DNA from: Desertimonas flava
GTDB lineage: Bacteria > Actinomycetota > Acidimicrobiia > Acidimicrobiales > Ilumatobacteraceae
Reading direction: 5' to 3'
Assembly: GCF_003426815.1 (NCBI RefSeq)
Contig: NZ_QKYK01000005.1
Location: 62,001 to 126,000 of the forward strand
DNA: 64,000 nucleotides
A program made the translations under genes and the position numbers. Of this stretch, positions 34,013-42,768 are shown piece after piece. Each line of letters opens with the position of its first letter. Position 1 is the stretch's first letter. Under the pieces are notes generated by a model that was not told the DNA's origin, made no database searches, and saw only the letters and a list, made by a program, of their open reading frames with translations.

Positions 34013-35152
34013 TCAACGGAACAGCGCGTCCCACTCCTCGATGAAAGCACTCAGCGCCTCGGGCTGCTGCCCCTCGAGGTCCACGTCCCGCACCTGCTCA
34101 TTGGTGGCGAGCGCACCAGGAACATCGGCGATGACGGCCCCGCCGGAGTGGATCGGCTCCTGCCCCGCCATCGTCACCATGAAGTTGGCGAACAGCTGCG
34201 CCGCGTTCGGGTTGGGGGCGTCGGCGATGATCGTGCCGAAGAACTTCGCACCCCAGAGCGCATCGGGAATGGCGAAGTCGACCGGCGCCCCGTCGTCGAT
34301 CGCCTCCACGAACGACGGCACCGGAGCGATGTACGAGCCGGCGATGATCTCTCCGGCGATCAGCGCTTCCTGCATCGCACCGCCACTCGTGTAGATCCGC
34401 GGCTCCTGCTCGGCCAAGTCGGCGACGAACGTGTCACCGTAGGTCTCGTCGAGCCACGCGTAGTAGTCGGCCAGAACCGGCGAGATGGACGGGTCCACGA
34501 CGCCGATCCTGCCTCCGGCGAGTTCCGGATCGAGCAGGTCGGGGTAGTCGGTGAGCCCGTCGGGGTAGTGGTCGGTGTTCCACGCGAACGTGAAGACGAC
34601 CGAGCTGACCTCGAACACGCCGTCGTCGTGGACGTAGGCCTCGGTGTCGTAGTCCGACTCACAGGTGAACTGCGGACCCGTCGGCTCGGCGAACCACCCC
34701 TCGGCGCCCTTCTCGGCCACCCACGCCGGCGCTGCGGACACCATGAGGTCGGCGGCGTGCCGACCGGTCTCCTGTTCGGCCTCGACGCGAGCGATCGCCG
34801 TCGCGTCGACGTCGCGGACGATCTCGACGTCGATGTCGTCGTACTCGGCCTCGAAGAGCTCGGCCAACCGGTTGAGATTGTCGAGACCCTGGCTCGAGTA
34901 GACGGTGAGCTCACCCTCCTCCTGCGCCGCAGCGACCAGAGCCTCGAGCCCGTCGGCGATGCAGGCTTCGTCGACGGCGGGCGCCGAGGATTCGTCGGTG
35001 CCGCCGACAACAGTCCCGGCCGGCGTGGTGTCGTCGCCCTCGTCGGCCTCGTCGGCCTCCGAACCCGCCGCGACCGACCCCGCCGCGGCGACCGCCAGGC
35101 CCACCGCGACCGCCGCCGACAGCAGCATTCTTCCGTGACCCCGAATCCTCAT
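34013..35152 (-). CDS. ABC solute-binding protein, iron(III)-type fold
   Basis: 379 residues. Signal peptide (hydrophobic MLLSAAVAVGLAVAAAG) followed by a long acidic low-complexity linker (ADEADEGDDTTP) before the fold. The domain opens with ELTVYSSQGLDNLNRLAELFEAEY in pieces (GELTVYSSQG; LAELFEAEYDD) and shows VVFTFAWNTDHYPDGLTDYPDLLDP and NPNAAQLFANFMVT, as in the FbpA/AfuA-like family 1. Homologues take iron but also phosphonates, thiamine and organic acids, so the ligand is open. No permease is adjacent. ATG at 35150-35152 after AAGGGGGG. Controlled by the promoter/operator at 35208. Paralogous to 40883 and 45272. Confidence 0.88.
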   Translation of the reverse strand: MRIRGHGRMLLSAAVAVGLAVAAAGSVAAGSEADEADEGDDTTPAGTVVGGTDESSAPAVDEACIADGLEALVAAAQEEGELTVYSSQGLDNLNRLAELFEAEYDDIDVEIVRDVDATAIARVEAEQETGRHAADLMVSAAPAWVAEKGAEGWFAEPTGPQFTCESDYDTEAYVHDDGVFEVSSVVFTFAWNTDHYPDGLTDYPDLLDPELAGGRIGVVDPSISPVLADYYAWLDETYGDTFVADLAEQEPRIYTSGGAMQEALIAGEIIAGSYIAPVPSFVEAIDDGAPVDFAIPDALWGAKFFGTIIADAPNPNAAQLFANFMVTMAGQEPIHSGGAVIADVPGALATNEQVRDVDLEGQQPEALSAFIEEWDALFR

Positions 35153-35207
35153 CGTCCCCCCTTGGAAAGTGCGGCGCGCGTCAGCGCGCCGGTCTGAACT
35201 CGATTGA

Positions 35208-35236
35208 AGGATAATCATCAGGAGGAATCTGGTCAA
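35208..35236 (-). promoter_or_regulatory. Promoter with operator in spacer for solute-binding protein
   Basis: Minus strand TTGACC (35231-35236) and TATCCT (35208-35213) are 17 bp apart. The operator TAATCATCAGGAGGAA (35212-35227) occupies the spacer; it differs at two positions from the reverse complement of the copy at 13231. Confidence 0.65.
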
Positions 35237-35250
35237 ATCGATGGCCAGAA

Positions 35251-35297
35251 ATGATCATGATGAAATATTGACTCGGGGAGGACCCGAGTCGTATCGT
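35251..35297 (+). promoter_or_regulatory. Operator and promoter for thiolase-like/DUF35 operon
   Basis: The operator ATGATCATGATGAA (35251-35264) stands just before TTGACT (35268-35273); TATCGT (35292-35297) follows after 18 bp. The start codon of the thiolase-like gene is 53 bp further. The same operator sequence occurs at 40737. Confidence 0.6.
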
Positions 35298-35350
35298 CCG
35301 GGTGTCGCCGGGGGGCCGATCGGGCTCCACGCCAGACGGGGGTACCACCT

Positions 35351-36538
35351 GTGACCGACGTGTACGACCACCGCGACCGATGCGCCATCGTGGGCATCGG
35401 CGCGACCGACTTCAGCCGGGATTCGGGACGGAGCGATCTGTCCCTCGCTGCGCAGGCGGCCCTCGCCGCGCTCGATGACGCCGGTCTCACGGCTGCCGAC
35501 GTCGACGGGATCGTCCGGTGCGACGCCGACACCGTGCTGCACAACGACCTCGCCGACTGCCTCGGAATCGACAACCTCACGTTCTGGTCACAGGTCGGGC
35601 CCGGCGGCGTGGCACCGTGCGCAATGGTCGGCCAGGCGGTGGCGGCGATCCTGTCCGGACAGGCGACGACGGTGCTGGTGTTCCGCGAGCTCAACGGGCG
35701 CTCAGGCCGGCGCTACGGCCGTTCGTCCCAGACCGAGGCACGGGTGGGCGGAGCCGGCACCTACGACGAGTTCTTCGCCCCGTCGGGGCTGCTCACGCCC
35801 GGCCAGATCTTCGCCCTGATGGCGCAACGCCACTTCGCCGAGTTCGGCACGACCTCCGAACAGCTCGCCCACGTCGCCCTCACCTGCCGCAAGCGAGCGA
35901 ATGCCAATCCCCGCGCCCAGATGCACGACCGCACGCTCACGCTCGACGACTACCTCGCCTCGCGTGTGATCGCCAGCCCGCTGCGCCTGTACGACTTCTG
36001 CCTCGAAACCGACGGCGCGTGCGCAGTCGTCGTCACGAGCATCGAACGGGCCCGCGATCTCCGCCAGCCACCTGCCGTGATCCGTGCGGTCGCTCAGGCC
36101 GGGATTCCCGATCCCCAACCCGGGATCCAGTTCCCCGTGCTGATGAGGGACTCCATCACCGAACTGCCGGCGAAGAACGTCGGCGAGCTGCTGTTCCGGC
36201 GCGCCGGACTCGGCCCCGGCGACATCGACGTCGGACAGTTCTACGACTGCTTCTCGATCACGGTCCTGATGCAGCTCGAGGACTACGGGTTCTGCGAGAA
36301 GGGGGAGGGCGGTCCGTTCGTCGCCGGCGGCGACATCGATCTCGGTGGGTCCATCCCCATCAACACCGGTGGAGGTCACATGTCCGAGGGATACATCCAC
36401 GGGATGAATCACGTCGTGGAGGGGGTTCGGCAGATCCGCGGCTCGTCGACGTCGCAGGTGGACGGCGCCGAGACCTGCCTCGTCACCTCGACCCCGCTGC
36501 CGCCCGGGAGCGCCCTGATCCTCCGGAGCGACCGGTGA
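35351..36538 (+). CDS. Thiolase-like lipid-transfer protein lacking the nucleophilic Cys (Ltp2-like)
   Basis: 395 residues, SCP-x thiolase fold: CAIVGIGATDF at the start, VGPGGVAPCAMVGQAV at the nucleophile loop, FYDCFSITVLMQLEDYGFC and NTGGGHMSEGYIHGMNH in the C-terminal half. Aligning the loop with the Cys-containing paralogue at 29106 places Gly where C78 stands; the Cys in APCAM is eight residues late. Loss of this Cys with retained Tyr residues (YDCFS, SEGYIHG) is what is known for the steroid side-chain retro-aldolase Ltp2, which works with a DUF35 protein. A retro-aldol role is therefore a reasonable inference. GTG start; its stop overlaps the DUF35 start. Confidence 0.85.
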   Translation: MTDVYDHRDRCAIVGIGATDFSRDSGRSDLSLAAQAALAALDDAGLTAADVDGIVRCDADTVLHNDLADCLGIDNLTFWSQVGPGGVAPCAMVGQAVAAILSGQATTVLVFRELNGRSGRRYGRSSQTEARVGGAGTYDEFFAPSGLLTPGQIFALMAQRHFAEFGTTSEQLAHVALTCRKRANANPRAQMHDRTLTLDDYLASRVIASPLRLYDFCLETDGACAVVVTSIERARDLRQPPAVIRAVAQAGIPDPQPGIQFPVLMRDSITELPAKNVGELLFRRAGLGPGDIDVGQFYDCFSITVLMQLEDYGFCEKGEGGPFVAGGDIDLGGSIPINTGGGHMSEGYIHGMNHVVEGVRQIRGSSTSQVDGAETCLVTSTPLPPGSALILRSDR

Positions 36539-36939
36539 CAGGGCTGGTCCCGGTCGACGGCGACCTCGACACCGGAGGGTTCTTCGAGGCCGCCCGGCGA
36601 GGCGAGCTGGCCGTGCGGCGCTGCAACGGTTGCGATGCGCTGCTCCACCTGCCGCGCGCGTACTGCAAGCGGTGCGGCAGCTGGGACGGCCGCTGGGAGA
36701 CGGTGGCCGGGACCGGGACCGTCTACTCGTGGTCGGTCGTGGAGCACCAGGTGCATCCGGCCTACCCGGTCCCCTACACGATTCTCCTCGTCCAGCTCGA
36801 CGACGAACCCGCCGCGCGGTTCGTCGGTCACCTCGACGGTTCCCCCGACGTGTCGATCGGGCAGCCCGTCGAGGCGTGGTTCGACCGCGTCGACACTGTC
36901 GACGGCGACACCGTCGTACCTCGCTGGCGCCTCGCCTGA
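36535..36939 (+). CDS. DUF35/OB-fold partner of the thiolase-like protein
   Basis: 134 residues. Zinc ribbon CNGCDALLHLPRAYCKRCGSW (two C-x2-C pairs, about residues 31-50, given here as CNGC and CKRC) and OB fold with VYSWSVVEHQVHPAYPVPYT. GTG start overlaps the stop of the thiolase-like gene (GTGA). Closely similar in style to the DUF35 protein at 55236, including LHLPRAYC and HPAYPxPYT, so both operons are paralogous copies. It probably activates or docks the aldolase-like partner. Confidence 0.88.
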   Translation: MTGLVPVDGDLDTGGFFEAARRGELAVRRCNGCDALLHLPRAYCKRCGSWDGRWETVAGTGTVYSWSVVEHQVHPAYPVPYTILLVQLDDEPAARFVGHLDGSPDVSIGQPVEAWFDRVDTVDGDTVVPRWRLA

Positions 36940-36991
36940 CCACCGACGCATTTCCCGAACGAGCCCGGGCACCCGGGATAACGTCGCCCGG

Positions 36992-37777
36992 ATGGCACGG
37001 AAAGCACGCACGGCCGCGCCGCAACGACAGGGTTCGCTCGCGATCGCGACGGGAACGTCGCGGCGGCCGCTCAAGACGTCCGAGAGCGTTGCGCGCGACA
37101 TCGTGCGCCACATCGTCACCGCCGGGCTCGAACCGGGGGACAACCTCCCCCACGAAACGGCGATGCTGGCCGAGTACGGGGTCAGCCGCGAGTCGCTGCG
37201 CGAGGGCCTGCGGCTTTTGGAAGTGCAGGGCCTGATCACCATCCGCCGTGGCCCCGGCGGCGGTCCGGTCGTCGGCGCCGTCGATCCAGCCCATCTCGGT
37301 CGGGTCTCGACCCTCTACTACCACCTCGCAGGGGCGACCTATCGCGAGCTGTTCGAGGCGTGGGTCACCGCCGAGGTGTACATCGCCGACCTGGCCGCAC
37401 GGAACCCCGACCGCGAGCTGGTACGAACAACCATGGCTCGATTCCGCGGTCATCACCCTGCGGTCGACGAGCCGCTGATGCAGTTCGTCGACGACCACTC
37501 CTCGTTCCACGAGGCGCTGGGCACGCTGGCGCGGAACAAGGTCATGCAGCTCTCCCTGATGGCGATCGGGCAGATCGTCACGCACCACATTCTCAGCCAC
37601 GCCGACCCGCGGGCGGCCGGCACGATCATCGAGAGCGGTCACGAGGCGATCGCCGCCGCGGTCGCGGCCGGGCATGCCTCCAAGGCGAGGACCCTCATGG
37701 AGCGGCACGTCCGCGAGATCGTCTCGTTCTACGAGGCCGAGATCGGGCCGCAAGACGACTACATCGAGTGGCGTTGA
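36992..37777 (+). CDS. FadR-type GntR/FCD regulator
   Basis: 261 residues. Winged helix at about 35-105: NLPHETAMLAEYGVSRESLREGL in pieces (AEYGVSRESLREGLRLLEVQG) and ITIRRGPGGGP. The FCD pocket has DDHSSFHEALG, THHILSHADP, SGHEAIAAAV and MERHVREIV, with the expected metal-binding His set. Directly downstream of the thiolase-like/DUF35 pair (52 bp), same strand, so likely its regulator through the operator at 35251. Ends in DDYIEWR, like its paralogues. Start ATG at 36992 has a weak ribosome site. Confidence 0.88.
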   Translation: MARKARTAAPQRQGSLAIATGTSRRPLKTSESVARDIVRHIVTAGLEPGDNLPHETAMLAEYGVSRESLREGLRLLEVQGLITIRRGPGGGPVVGAVDPAHLGRVSTLYYHLAGATYRELFEAWVTAEVYIADLAARNPDRELVRTTMARFRGHHPAVDEPLMQFVDDHSSFHEALGTLARNKVMQLSLMAIGQIVTHHILSHADPRAAGTIIESGHEAIAAAVAAGHASKARTLMERHVREIVSFYEAEIGPQDDYIEWR

Positions 37778-37820
37778 CCGGCGCCCATGGCGCGGTCGGT
37801 TCCCCACGGTCGACGCGTCG

Positions 37821-39080
37821 TCAGCGCGGCACCTCGCGCCACGACACGTCCTTGTCGACACGCGGCTCGGACGGCAGGCCGAGCACGCGCTCGCCGAGGA
37901 TGTTGCGCTGGACCTCGTCGGAGCCACCGGCGATCCGGTAGCCCGGCGCACCGAGCAGGTGCTCGCCCCAGGCGTAGGTTCCCCACTCGCCGGTGTCGGC
38001 CACCAGCGACGGCCCGAGGATCTCGGACACGATGTCCGAGAACAGGGCCATGCCGTTGGTCCAGAGGAGTTTGCCGAGCGAACCCTCCGGTCCGGGCACT
38101 CCCCCCGACCTGCGAACCGCGGCCGCCCGCCGATTGACGAGCTCTTCCACGCGGTGGTGTGTGTAGGCGGTGGCGAGCCGCTGACGGTGCACCGGATCCC
38201 CCGTCACGCCGCACGCACGGGCCGTCGCCAGCAGCTGGCGCCAGGAGCCACCGACCCGGGCGCTGCCCGAGCCGTCGGAGTGGTCGCGCTCGAAGCCGAG
38301 GGTGGTCAGGGCGACCTTCCAGCCCTCGCCGACCGGGCCGAGGCGCATCGTGTCGGGAACCCGGACGTCGTTGAAGAACACCTCGTTGAACGAGGAACCG
38401 CCGCTCATCTGCTTGATCGGCCGGATCTCGATGCCGTCGAGGTTCATCGGGATGAGGAACGCCGTCATGCCCCGATGCTTGACGACGTCGGGATCGCTCC
38501 TGGCGATCAGCTCGCCCCATTGCGCGAACTGGGCACCCGAGCTCCAGACCTTCTGGCCGTTGATCACCCACTCGTCGCCGTCGCGATCGGCTCGGCAGCC
38601 GAGGCTGGCGAGGTCGGAGCCGGCACCCGGCTCGGAGAAGAGCTGGCAGCAGATCGACCTCGCCGCGAGCAGGTCGGGAAGCACGTCACGGCGTTGATCG
38701 TCGTTGCCGAACAGGCGGACCGTGGGCGCGACCAGGCGCGTCGTCACGCTGTGGGCCTCGTGGCCGGTGGGTCGGACGTAGCGGCGCTCGAGCGCGGCGA
38801 ACGCCCGGTTGAACTCGGGCGGGAGATCGAGGCCGCCGAACTCGGCCGGCCACGAGATGGCGTGATAGCCCCGTTCCGACTTGGCTTGGGTCCACGCCTG
38901 GGCGCGGTTGATCAGGGCCCGCTCGTCGTCCTCGCTGAGGGCGTGGAACACCGACACGCTGAAATCGCCCTTCCCCCACACCAACTCATCGGTCGAGGAG
39001 TCCGGAAGGGGCTCGGCGTGCTCGTCCAGCCAGGCGCGAGCTTCGGCGAGGAAGCGGTCGAGGTCGCGGGGGTCGTCCAT
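37821..39080 (-). CDS. Acyl-CoA dehydrogenase (FadE-type)
   Basis: 419 residues. AISWPAEFGGLDLPP, the FAD segment CQLFSEPGAGSDLASL, WVINGQKVWSSGAQFA, and the C-terminal GGSDEVQRNILGERVLGLP. In the last motif Gly stands at the place of the medium-chain catalytic Glu, common among bacterial FadE and steroid-type dehydrogenases that carry the base elsewhere. It introduces a double bond next to the thioester. The ATG at 39078-39080 is preceded in frame by a GTG; neither has a good ribosome site, and the amidohydrolase stop is 40 bp upstream, so it may be coupled to that gene. Confidence 0.9.
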   Translation of the reverse strand: MDDPRDLDRFLAEARAWLDEHAEPLPDSSTDELVWGKGDFSVSVFHALSEDDERALINRAQAWTQAKSERGYHAISWPAEFGGLDLPPEFNRAFAALERRYVRPTGHEAHSVTTRLVAPTVRLFGNDDQRRDVLPDLLAARSICCQLFSEPGAGSDLASLGCRADRDGDEWVINGQKVWSSGAQFAQWGELIARSDPDVVKHRGMTAFLIPMNLDGIEIRPIKQMSGGSSFNEVFFNDVRVPDTMRLGPVGEGWKVALTTLGFERDHSDGSGSARVGGSWRQLLATARACGVTGDPVHRQRLATAYTHHRVEELVNRRAAAVRRSGGVPGPEGSLGKLLWTNGMALFSDIVSEILGPSLVADTGEWGTYAWGEHLLGAPGYRIAGGSDEVQRNILGERVLGLPSEPRVDKDVSWREVPR

Positions 39081-39120
39081 CACTCAGATCGTTGTCGTCG
39101 GGGGCGGGCGGGGGCTGCGG

Positions 39121-40299
39121 TCAGTCGAGGTGGTACAGGGCGGCGGCGTTGTCGTGGAGGATCTTCCTGAGATGGGGCTCGGGGATGTCGCCGAGCTCCT
39201 TGGCGATGTACTCACGCGGCTCGACGGCGGAGCTCGCCGGGCCCGGCGCCATGCTCGTCGGGTGCGGGAAGTCGCTCTCGTAGAGGATCCAGTCCGAGCC
39301 GAACTGCTCGATCGCCGCCTTGACCGTCGGCCCCTCGAACCAGAAGCAGCCGTACATCTGCCGCAGGAAGTACTCGCTGGGCAGCAGGTCGTACTCGGGG
39401 TGCTCTTGCGGAACCCCGCAGTTCTTCCATTGCCAGTCGAGGTGCTCGAGCGCGAACGGCAGCCAACCGACCCCACTCTCGACCGACACGAACTTCAGAT
39501 CGGGGAAGCGGTGGCACACGCCGCCCGTGATGAGGTTGGCGACGACACTGACGTTGGCCACCCCGAACTGGACGCCGAAGCCGGCGTAGTTGGCGTGCTC
39601 CCCGGCGCCGTCATAGGCACGGTCGAAGATCGACATGTCGCCCGATCCGATGTGGAAGTTGACCGACAGGCCGTTGGCCTGGCAGGTCGCCCACAGCCGA
39701 TCCCAATGCGGATCAGCGAGCTTGGGCATGTTCCAGAAACCCGGCTCGCCCGTCATGATCACGCCCTTGTGCCCGAGGGCGAGGGCGCGCTCGATCTCGG
39801 CCTCCGTCGCCTCGAGATCCCAGAACGGCAAGGCCATGATCGGCACGAACCGGCGCGGGTCGATGGCGCAGTACTCGGCCAGGAAGTCGTTGTACGCCCG
39901 CACGCAGGCGAGCATCAGCTCGTGATCGCCGATCGTCAGCATCTTGCCGGCGCCGAACCCGGCAACGTTGGGATAGAGGACGGCCGACCAGATGCCGTAC
40001 TTGTCCATGATGCGGAGGCGTTCCTCGGCGTTCCACGTCGCCGGGTCGACGTCACCGAGCCGCGGCGGGTGTTGCGGCGGGAACTGGTTCCAGCCGGCCT
40101 GGGCGGCACCGGCCGCCGCGCCGACGCGCTTCTCACCGAAGAACCACGCGTCCTCCTGGAGCGCCTCGTCCCACCGCACGTGGGGGACCTTGTCGCCCCA
40201 TCTCTCGACGGAGAGGCGCGACGTCCACAGGTCGTACGGCTCGATCACGTGGGTGTCGGTGTCGATCACCTTGTACTGGTCGACGTCTGACGGTTGCAT
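39121..40299 (-). CDS. Amidohydrolase-2 family metal-dependent hydrolase/decarboxylase, copy A
   Basis: 392 residues. The N-terminal metal motif is DTDTHVIEPYDLW; further on are NFHIGSGD, VSVESGVGWLPFALE and the catalytic Asp region YESDFPHPTS. This TIM-barrel group includes ACMSD and gamma-resorcylate decarboxylase as well as hydrolases. In many members the first motif is HxH; here THVIEP keeps a single His with Asp/Glu, as in numerous actinobacterial relatives of unknown activity. Same length and nearly the same motifs as copy B at 47386. AAGGGGG precedes the start; promoter and operator at 40319. Confidence 0.85.
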   Translation of the reverse strand: MQPSDVDQYKVIDTDTHVIEPYDLWTSRLSVERWGDKVPHVRWDEALQEDAWFFGEKRVGAAAGAAQAGWNQFPPQHPPRLGDVDPATWNAEERLRIMDKYGIWSAVLYPNVAGFGAGKMLTIGDHELMLACVRAYNDFLAEYCAIDPRRFVPIMALPFWDLEATEAEIERALALGHKGVIMTGEPGFWNMPKLADPHWDRLWATCQANGLSVNFHIGSGDMSIFDRAYDGAGEHANYAGFGVQFGVANVSVVANLITGGVCHRFPDLKFVSVESGVGWLPFALEHLDWQWKNCGVPQEHPEYDLLPSEYFLRQMYGCFWFEGPTVKAAIEQFGSDWILYESDFPHPTSMAPGPASSAVEPREYIAKELGDIPEPHLRKILHDNAAALYHLD

Positions 40300-40318
40300 C
40301 GATCCCCCTTCGGACAAA

Positions 40319-40358
40319 TTCATTATGAGATTTACTCGGAGATGCCGCTCGATGTCAA
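40319..40358 (-). promoter_or_regulatory. Promoter and operator of amidohydrolase copy A
   Basis: TTGACA (40353-40358, minus) is 17 bp from GTAAAT (40330-40335). The operator-like TTCATTATGAGATT (40319-40332) overlaps the -10 and the likely start of transcription, 20 bp before the ATG. Confidence 0.55.
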
Positions 40359-40374
40359 CCCGCGGGCGCCTTCG

Positions 40375-40710
40375 TCAGTCCGACGACGGCAGCGACTTGG
40401 CATCCTGCAGGCCGAGGACCGTGTCACCCACCGACAGGTCCCCCTCGCCCGCCTTGACGCACAGCACCTCGAGCCCGAGCTCTCGATCGCTGTAGCGCTT
40501 GCCGATCAGCGTTCCCGACCCCGTTCGTCCGGCGCCGGCCGGCGAGGCCGGGGCAGACGGGGCCGGGGCAGACGGGGCCGCGGCATCGAACGGGAGCATC
40601 GCGACGCCCCCGCAGCGCAGATCCACGTCGACACCGGCCGGCGCCCGCACCACCATGATCTGTGTCTCGCACACTGCACTTCGCAGCCGCGTCCCAACGG
40701 CAAGCTCCAT
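40375..40710 (-). CDS. Small cysteine-containing protein of unknown function
   Basis: 111 residues. The N-terminal third is [20 protein letters not shown] followed by APAGVDVDLRCGGVAML: a compact domain with two Cys. A low-complexity Ala/Pro/Ser/Gly linker sits in the middle, and the C-terminal part (LIGKRYSDRELGLEVLCVKAGEGDL) carries another Cys. I do not recognise a named family. It has one of the best expression signals in the window: AAGGAGGGG before the ATG and a promoter with TTGCCA and TATGGT around an operator. It precedes the amidohydrolase copy A gene in the same direction, 75 bp apart with a separate promoter. A metal- or substrate-carrier role is possible but unsupported. Confidence 0.75.
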   Translation of the reverse strand: MELAVGTRLRSAVCETQIMVVRAPAGVDVDLRCGGVAMLPFDAAAPSAPAPSAPASPAGAGRTGSGTLIGKRYSDRELGLEVLCVKAGEGDLSVGDTVLGLQDAKSLPSSD

Positions 40711-40729
40711 CGGCCCCTCCTTCGACTCC

Positions 40730-40758
40730 ACCATAAATGATCATGATGAATCTGGCAA
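40730..40758 (-). promoter_or_regulatory. Promoter with operator in spacer for small protein gene
   Basis: Minus strand TTGCCA (40753-40758) and TATGGT (40730-40735) are 17 bp apart; the operator ATGATCATGATGAA (40737-40750) fills the spacer. Same operator sequence as at 35251. Confidence 0.65.
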
Positions 40759-40822
40759 CCGCTGATGGAACGGCTCGACGCCGGACCGAAGCCTCCGGGT
40801 CGGCTTGGGGTCAGGCCGCTGA

Positions 40823-40851
40823 TTGCTCTTGTCGCTAATCCATGATAATCC
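40823..40851 (+). promoter_or_regulatory. Candidate promoter with weak operator for solute-binding protein
   Basis: TTGCTC (40823-40828) and TAATCC (40846-40851) are 17 bp apart; between them lies TAATCCATGATAAT (40836-40849), a poor match to the operator family that keeps CATGAT. Start codon is at 40883. Confidence 0.35.
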
Positions 40852-40882
40852 TTTAGGGAATCTTGAGACCTTGGGGGTTGAA

Positions 40883-41944
40883 ATGCGTGTCAGGTCGTCG
40901 TCGGTCGTCATCGCGGGCGCGGTCACCGCACTGTCGCTCGCCTCGTCGTCGAGCCTCGTCGGGGGCGCGGCGGCCTCCACCGATCCCCCCGCAGGCAGCG
41001 CCGACGTCACCCCGGAGTGGGAGTCCATCGTCGACGCCGCCGTGGGCGAGGGCAAGGTGGTGCTGTACGCCGTGAACTTCCCGGAACAGAACGAGCGGCT
41101 CGAAGCGGCGTTCGAACAGGAGTACCCGGAGATCGATCTGGAGATCGTGCGGGTCACGAGCGAGATCGACGCCAAGCTCGACAGCGAGCGCGAGACCGGA
41201 GTCGACGGCGCCGACATCTCGTTCGGCGTCAACTACCCCTGGGTCCTCGACGCCGAGGCCGCCGGCGACCTGGCGCCGATCGAGGTCGGCCCGAACGTCG
41301 CCGCGTGGGTCGGGACGCCGTGGCTCGATGCCGAGCGGAACTACCTGGTGGGGACCACCCAGGTGCTCGGCTTCGGCTGGAACACCGATCTCCTCGAGGG
41401 CGAACCTCCCCAGGAGTGGTCGGATCTGTTGAACCCGGAGTACGCCGGCATGATCGGCTTCACCGAGCCGGCGAGCCCCGTCATCGCCGACTTCTGGAGC
41501 TTCGCCGAGGAGCAACTCGGTGGCGAGGACGGGTTGCGCCAGCTCGCCGAGCTGGACCCCGTCTTCTACGCCTCAGGGGTGCCGTTGATGCAGGGCCTGG
41601 GTGCGGGCGAGATCAGCGTGACCGGCTACGCCAGCGCCCAGCTCGAGGCCGACAAGGCGGCCGGCGCTCCGGTGGAGTTCTTCGTGCCCAGTCCGGCCTG
41701 GACGTCGGCCAACCTGGTCTACCTGCCGTCGTGGGCCCACCGGCCGAACGCCGCCCAGGTGCTCGCCGATTTCATCGCCTCCCCCGCCGGGCAGGAAGCG
41801 CTGTCCATCAACGGAGCCAGTCCTCTCGATGGCATCGAGAGTGCGCTGGTCGACATCGACGACGTGCAGGTCGTCGACATCACCCGCACGCCGGAGTGGG
41901 CCGAGGAGTACATCGCCCGCTGGTCGGACATCTTCGGGCGATGA
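40883..41944 (+). CDS. ABC solute-binding protein, iron(III)-type fold
   Basis: 353 residues with a signal peptide (hydrophobic VVIAGAVTALSLASSSSLVG, Ala-rich cleavage region). The fold starts with GKVVLYAVNFPEQNERLEAAFEQEYPEIDLEIVR (here GKVVLYAVNFPEQ) and includes VLGFGWNTDLL, NPEYAGMIGF and NAAQVLADFIASPAGQEAL. The usual YSSQG entry is replaced by YAVNF, so the ligand site differs from the two paralogues. First gene of an operon with a TIM-barrel protein and an SDR through 4-base overlaps, a context suggesting an organic ligand rather than iron. No permease is adjacent. Confidence 0.88.
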   Translation: MRVRSSSVVIAGAVTALSLASSSSLVGGAAASTDPPAGSADVTPEWESIVDAAVGEGKVVLYAVNFPEQNERLEAAFEQEYPEIDLEIVRVTSEIDAKLDSERETGVDGADISFGVNYPWVLDAEAAGDLAPIEVGPNVAAWVGTPWLDAERNYLVGTTQVLGFGWNTDLLEGEPPQEWSDLLNPEYAGMIGFTEPASPVIADFWSFAEEQLGGEDGLRQLAELDPVFYASGVPLMQGLGAGEISVTGYASAQLEADKAAGAPVEFFVPSPAWTSANLVYLPSWAHRPNAAQVLADFIASPAGQEALSINGASPLDGIESALVDIDDVQVVDITRTPEWAEEYIARWSDIFGR

Positions 41945-42768
41945 GGGATCCGGCCCCCGCTGCTCACACCATCCACTGGTCGCCGTCGTTCGGCGGCCGT
42001 CCTGACCTTCCGGCCATCATCCGGGCCAGCGCCGACGCCGGCTTCTCCCACATCGGGCTCGATCTCGCCACGGTCGACGGATACGTCGACGGTGGCGGCT
42101 CGCTGACGTCGTTGGCGCGCTTGTTCGAGTCGGCTGACCTCCGCGCGACCGACGTCGTCGCCCTGTCATTGCGTCCCGACACCGACCCGGTCGCCGTAGC
42201 CCGACGGCTGGCTGCTGTCGTCGATGCGGTCGGTGCCGCCTGCTGTGTCGGCGCGGTGGCCCACCCGGTCGGACACGCAGCCGTGGTCGACGGATTCGGT
42301 GCCGGCCTGGACGTCATCGCCCCCACGGGCGCGCGTCTCGCCGTCGAGTTCGGCGGCTACATGGGGCTGCGGACCCTCGACGAGGCCGTCGCAGTCTGCG
42401 ACGAGCTCGGATGGGATCGAGCGGGCGTCCTCGTCGACACGTACCAGTGTGCTCGTGCCGGGGCCACACCCGAGGCGGTGGCCGCCCTCGAAGCGGGCCA
42501 GATCGCTCTCGTCCAGGTCGCCGACGCCATCGGCCCGCCGCCCACCGGCGACGACCTCGTGCACGAGAGCCGCCACCGGCGGCTGGCGCCCGGCGCCGGC
42601 GACCTTCCGATCGCCCGGTACCTCGAGGCCGTCATGTCGGTCGGTTACGCCGGCCCGCTCGCGGCCGAGGTGCTCTCCGACGAGATCCGCGCATCCGACC
42701 CGACGACCGTGTCCAGGCTGTTGTACAGCGCCCTCGCGTCGGTGGCCGCAGCGGTGGTCGCGCCGTGA
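41941..42768 (+). CDS. Xylose isomerase-like TIM-barrel protein
   Basis: 275 residues, AP endonuclease 2/sugar-phosphate isomerase-like barrel: HTIHWSPSFGG, SHIGLDLATVDGYV, ARLAVEFGGYMGLRTL, GVLVDTYQCARAG and ALVQVADAIG, with Glu, Asp and His at the expected metal positions. Family members isomerise or epimerise keto sugars, or dehydrate polyols. ATG overlaps the binding-protein stop. With an SDR following, the set looks like a small polyol- or hydroxyacid-type pathway; the substrate is unknown. Confidence 0.78.
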   Translation: MRDPAPAAHTIHWSPSFGGRPDLPAIIRASADAGFSHIGLDLATVDGYVDGGGSLTSLARLFESADLRATDVVALSLRPDTDPVAVARRLAAVVDAVGAACCVGAVAHPVGHAAVVDGFGAGLDVIAPTGARLAVEFGGYMGLRTLDEAVAVCDELGWDRAGVLVDTYQCARAGATPEAVAALEAGQIALVQVADAIGPPPTGDDLVHESRHRRLAPGAGDLPIARYLEAVMSVGYAGPLAAEVLSDEIRASDPTTVSRLLYSALASVAAAVVAP

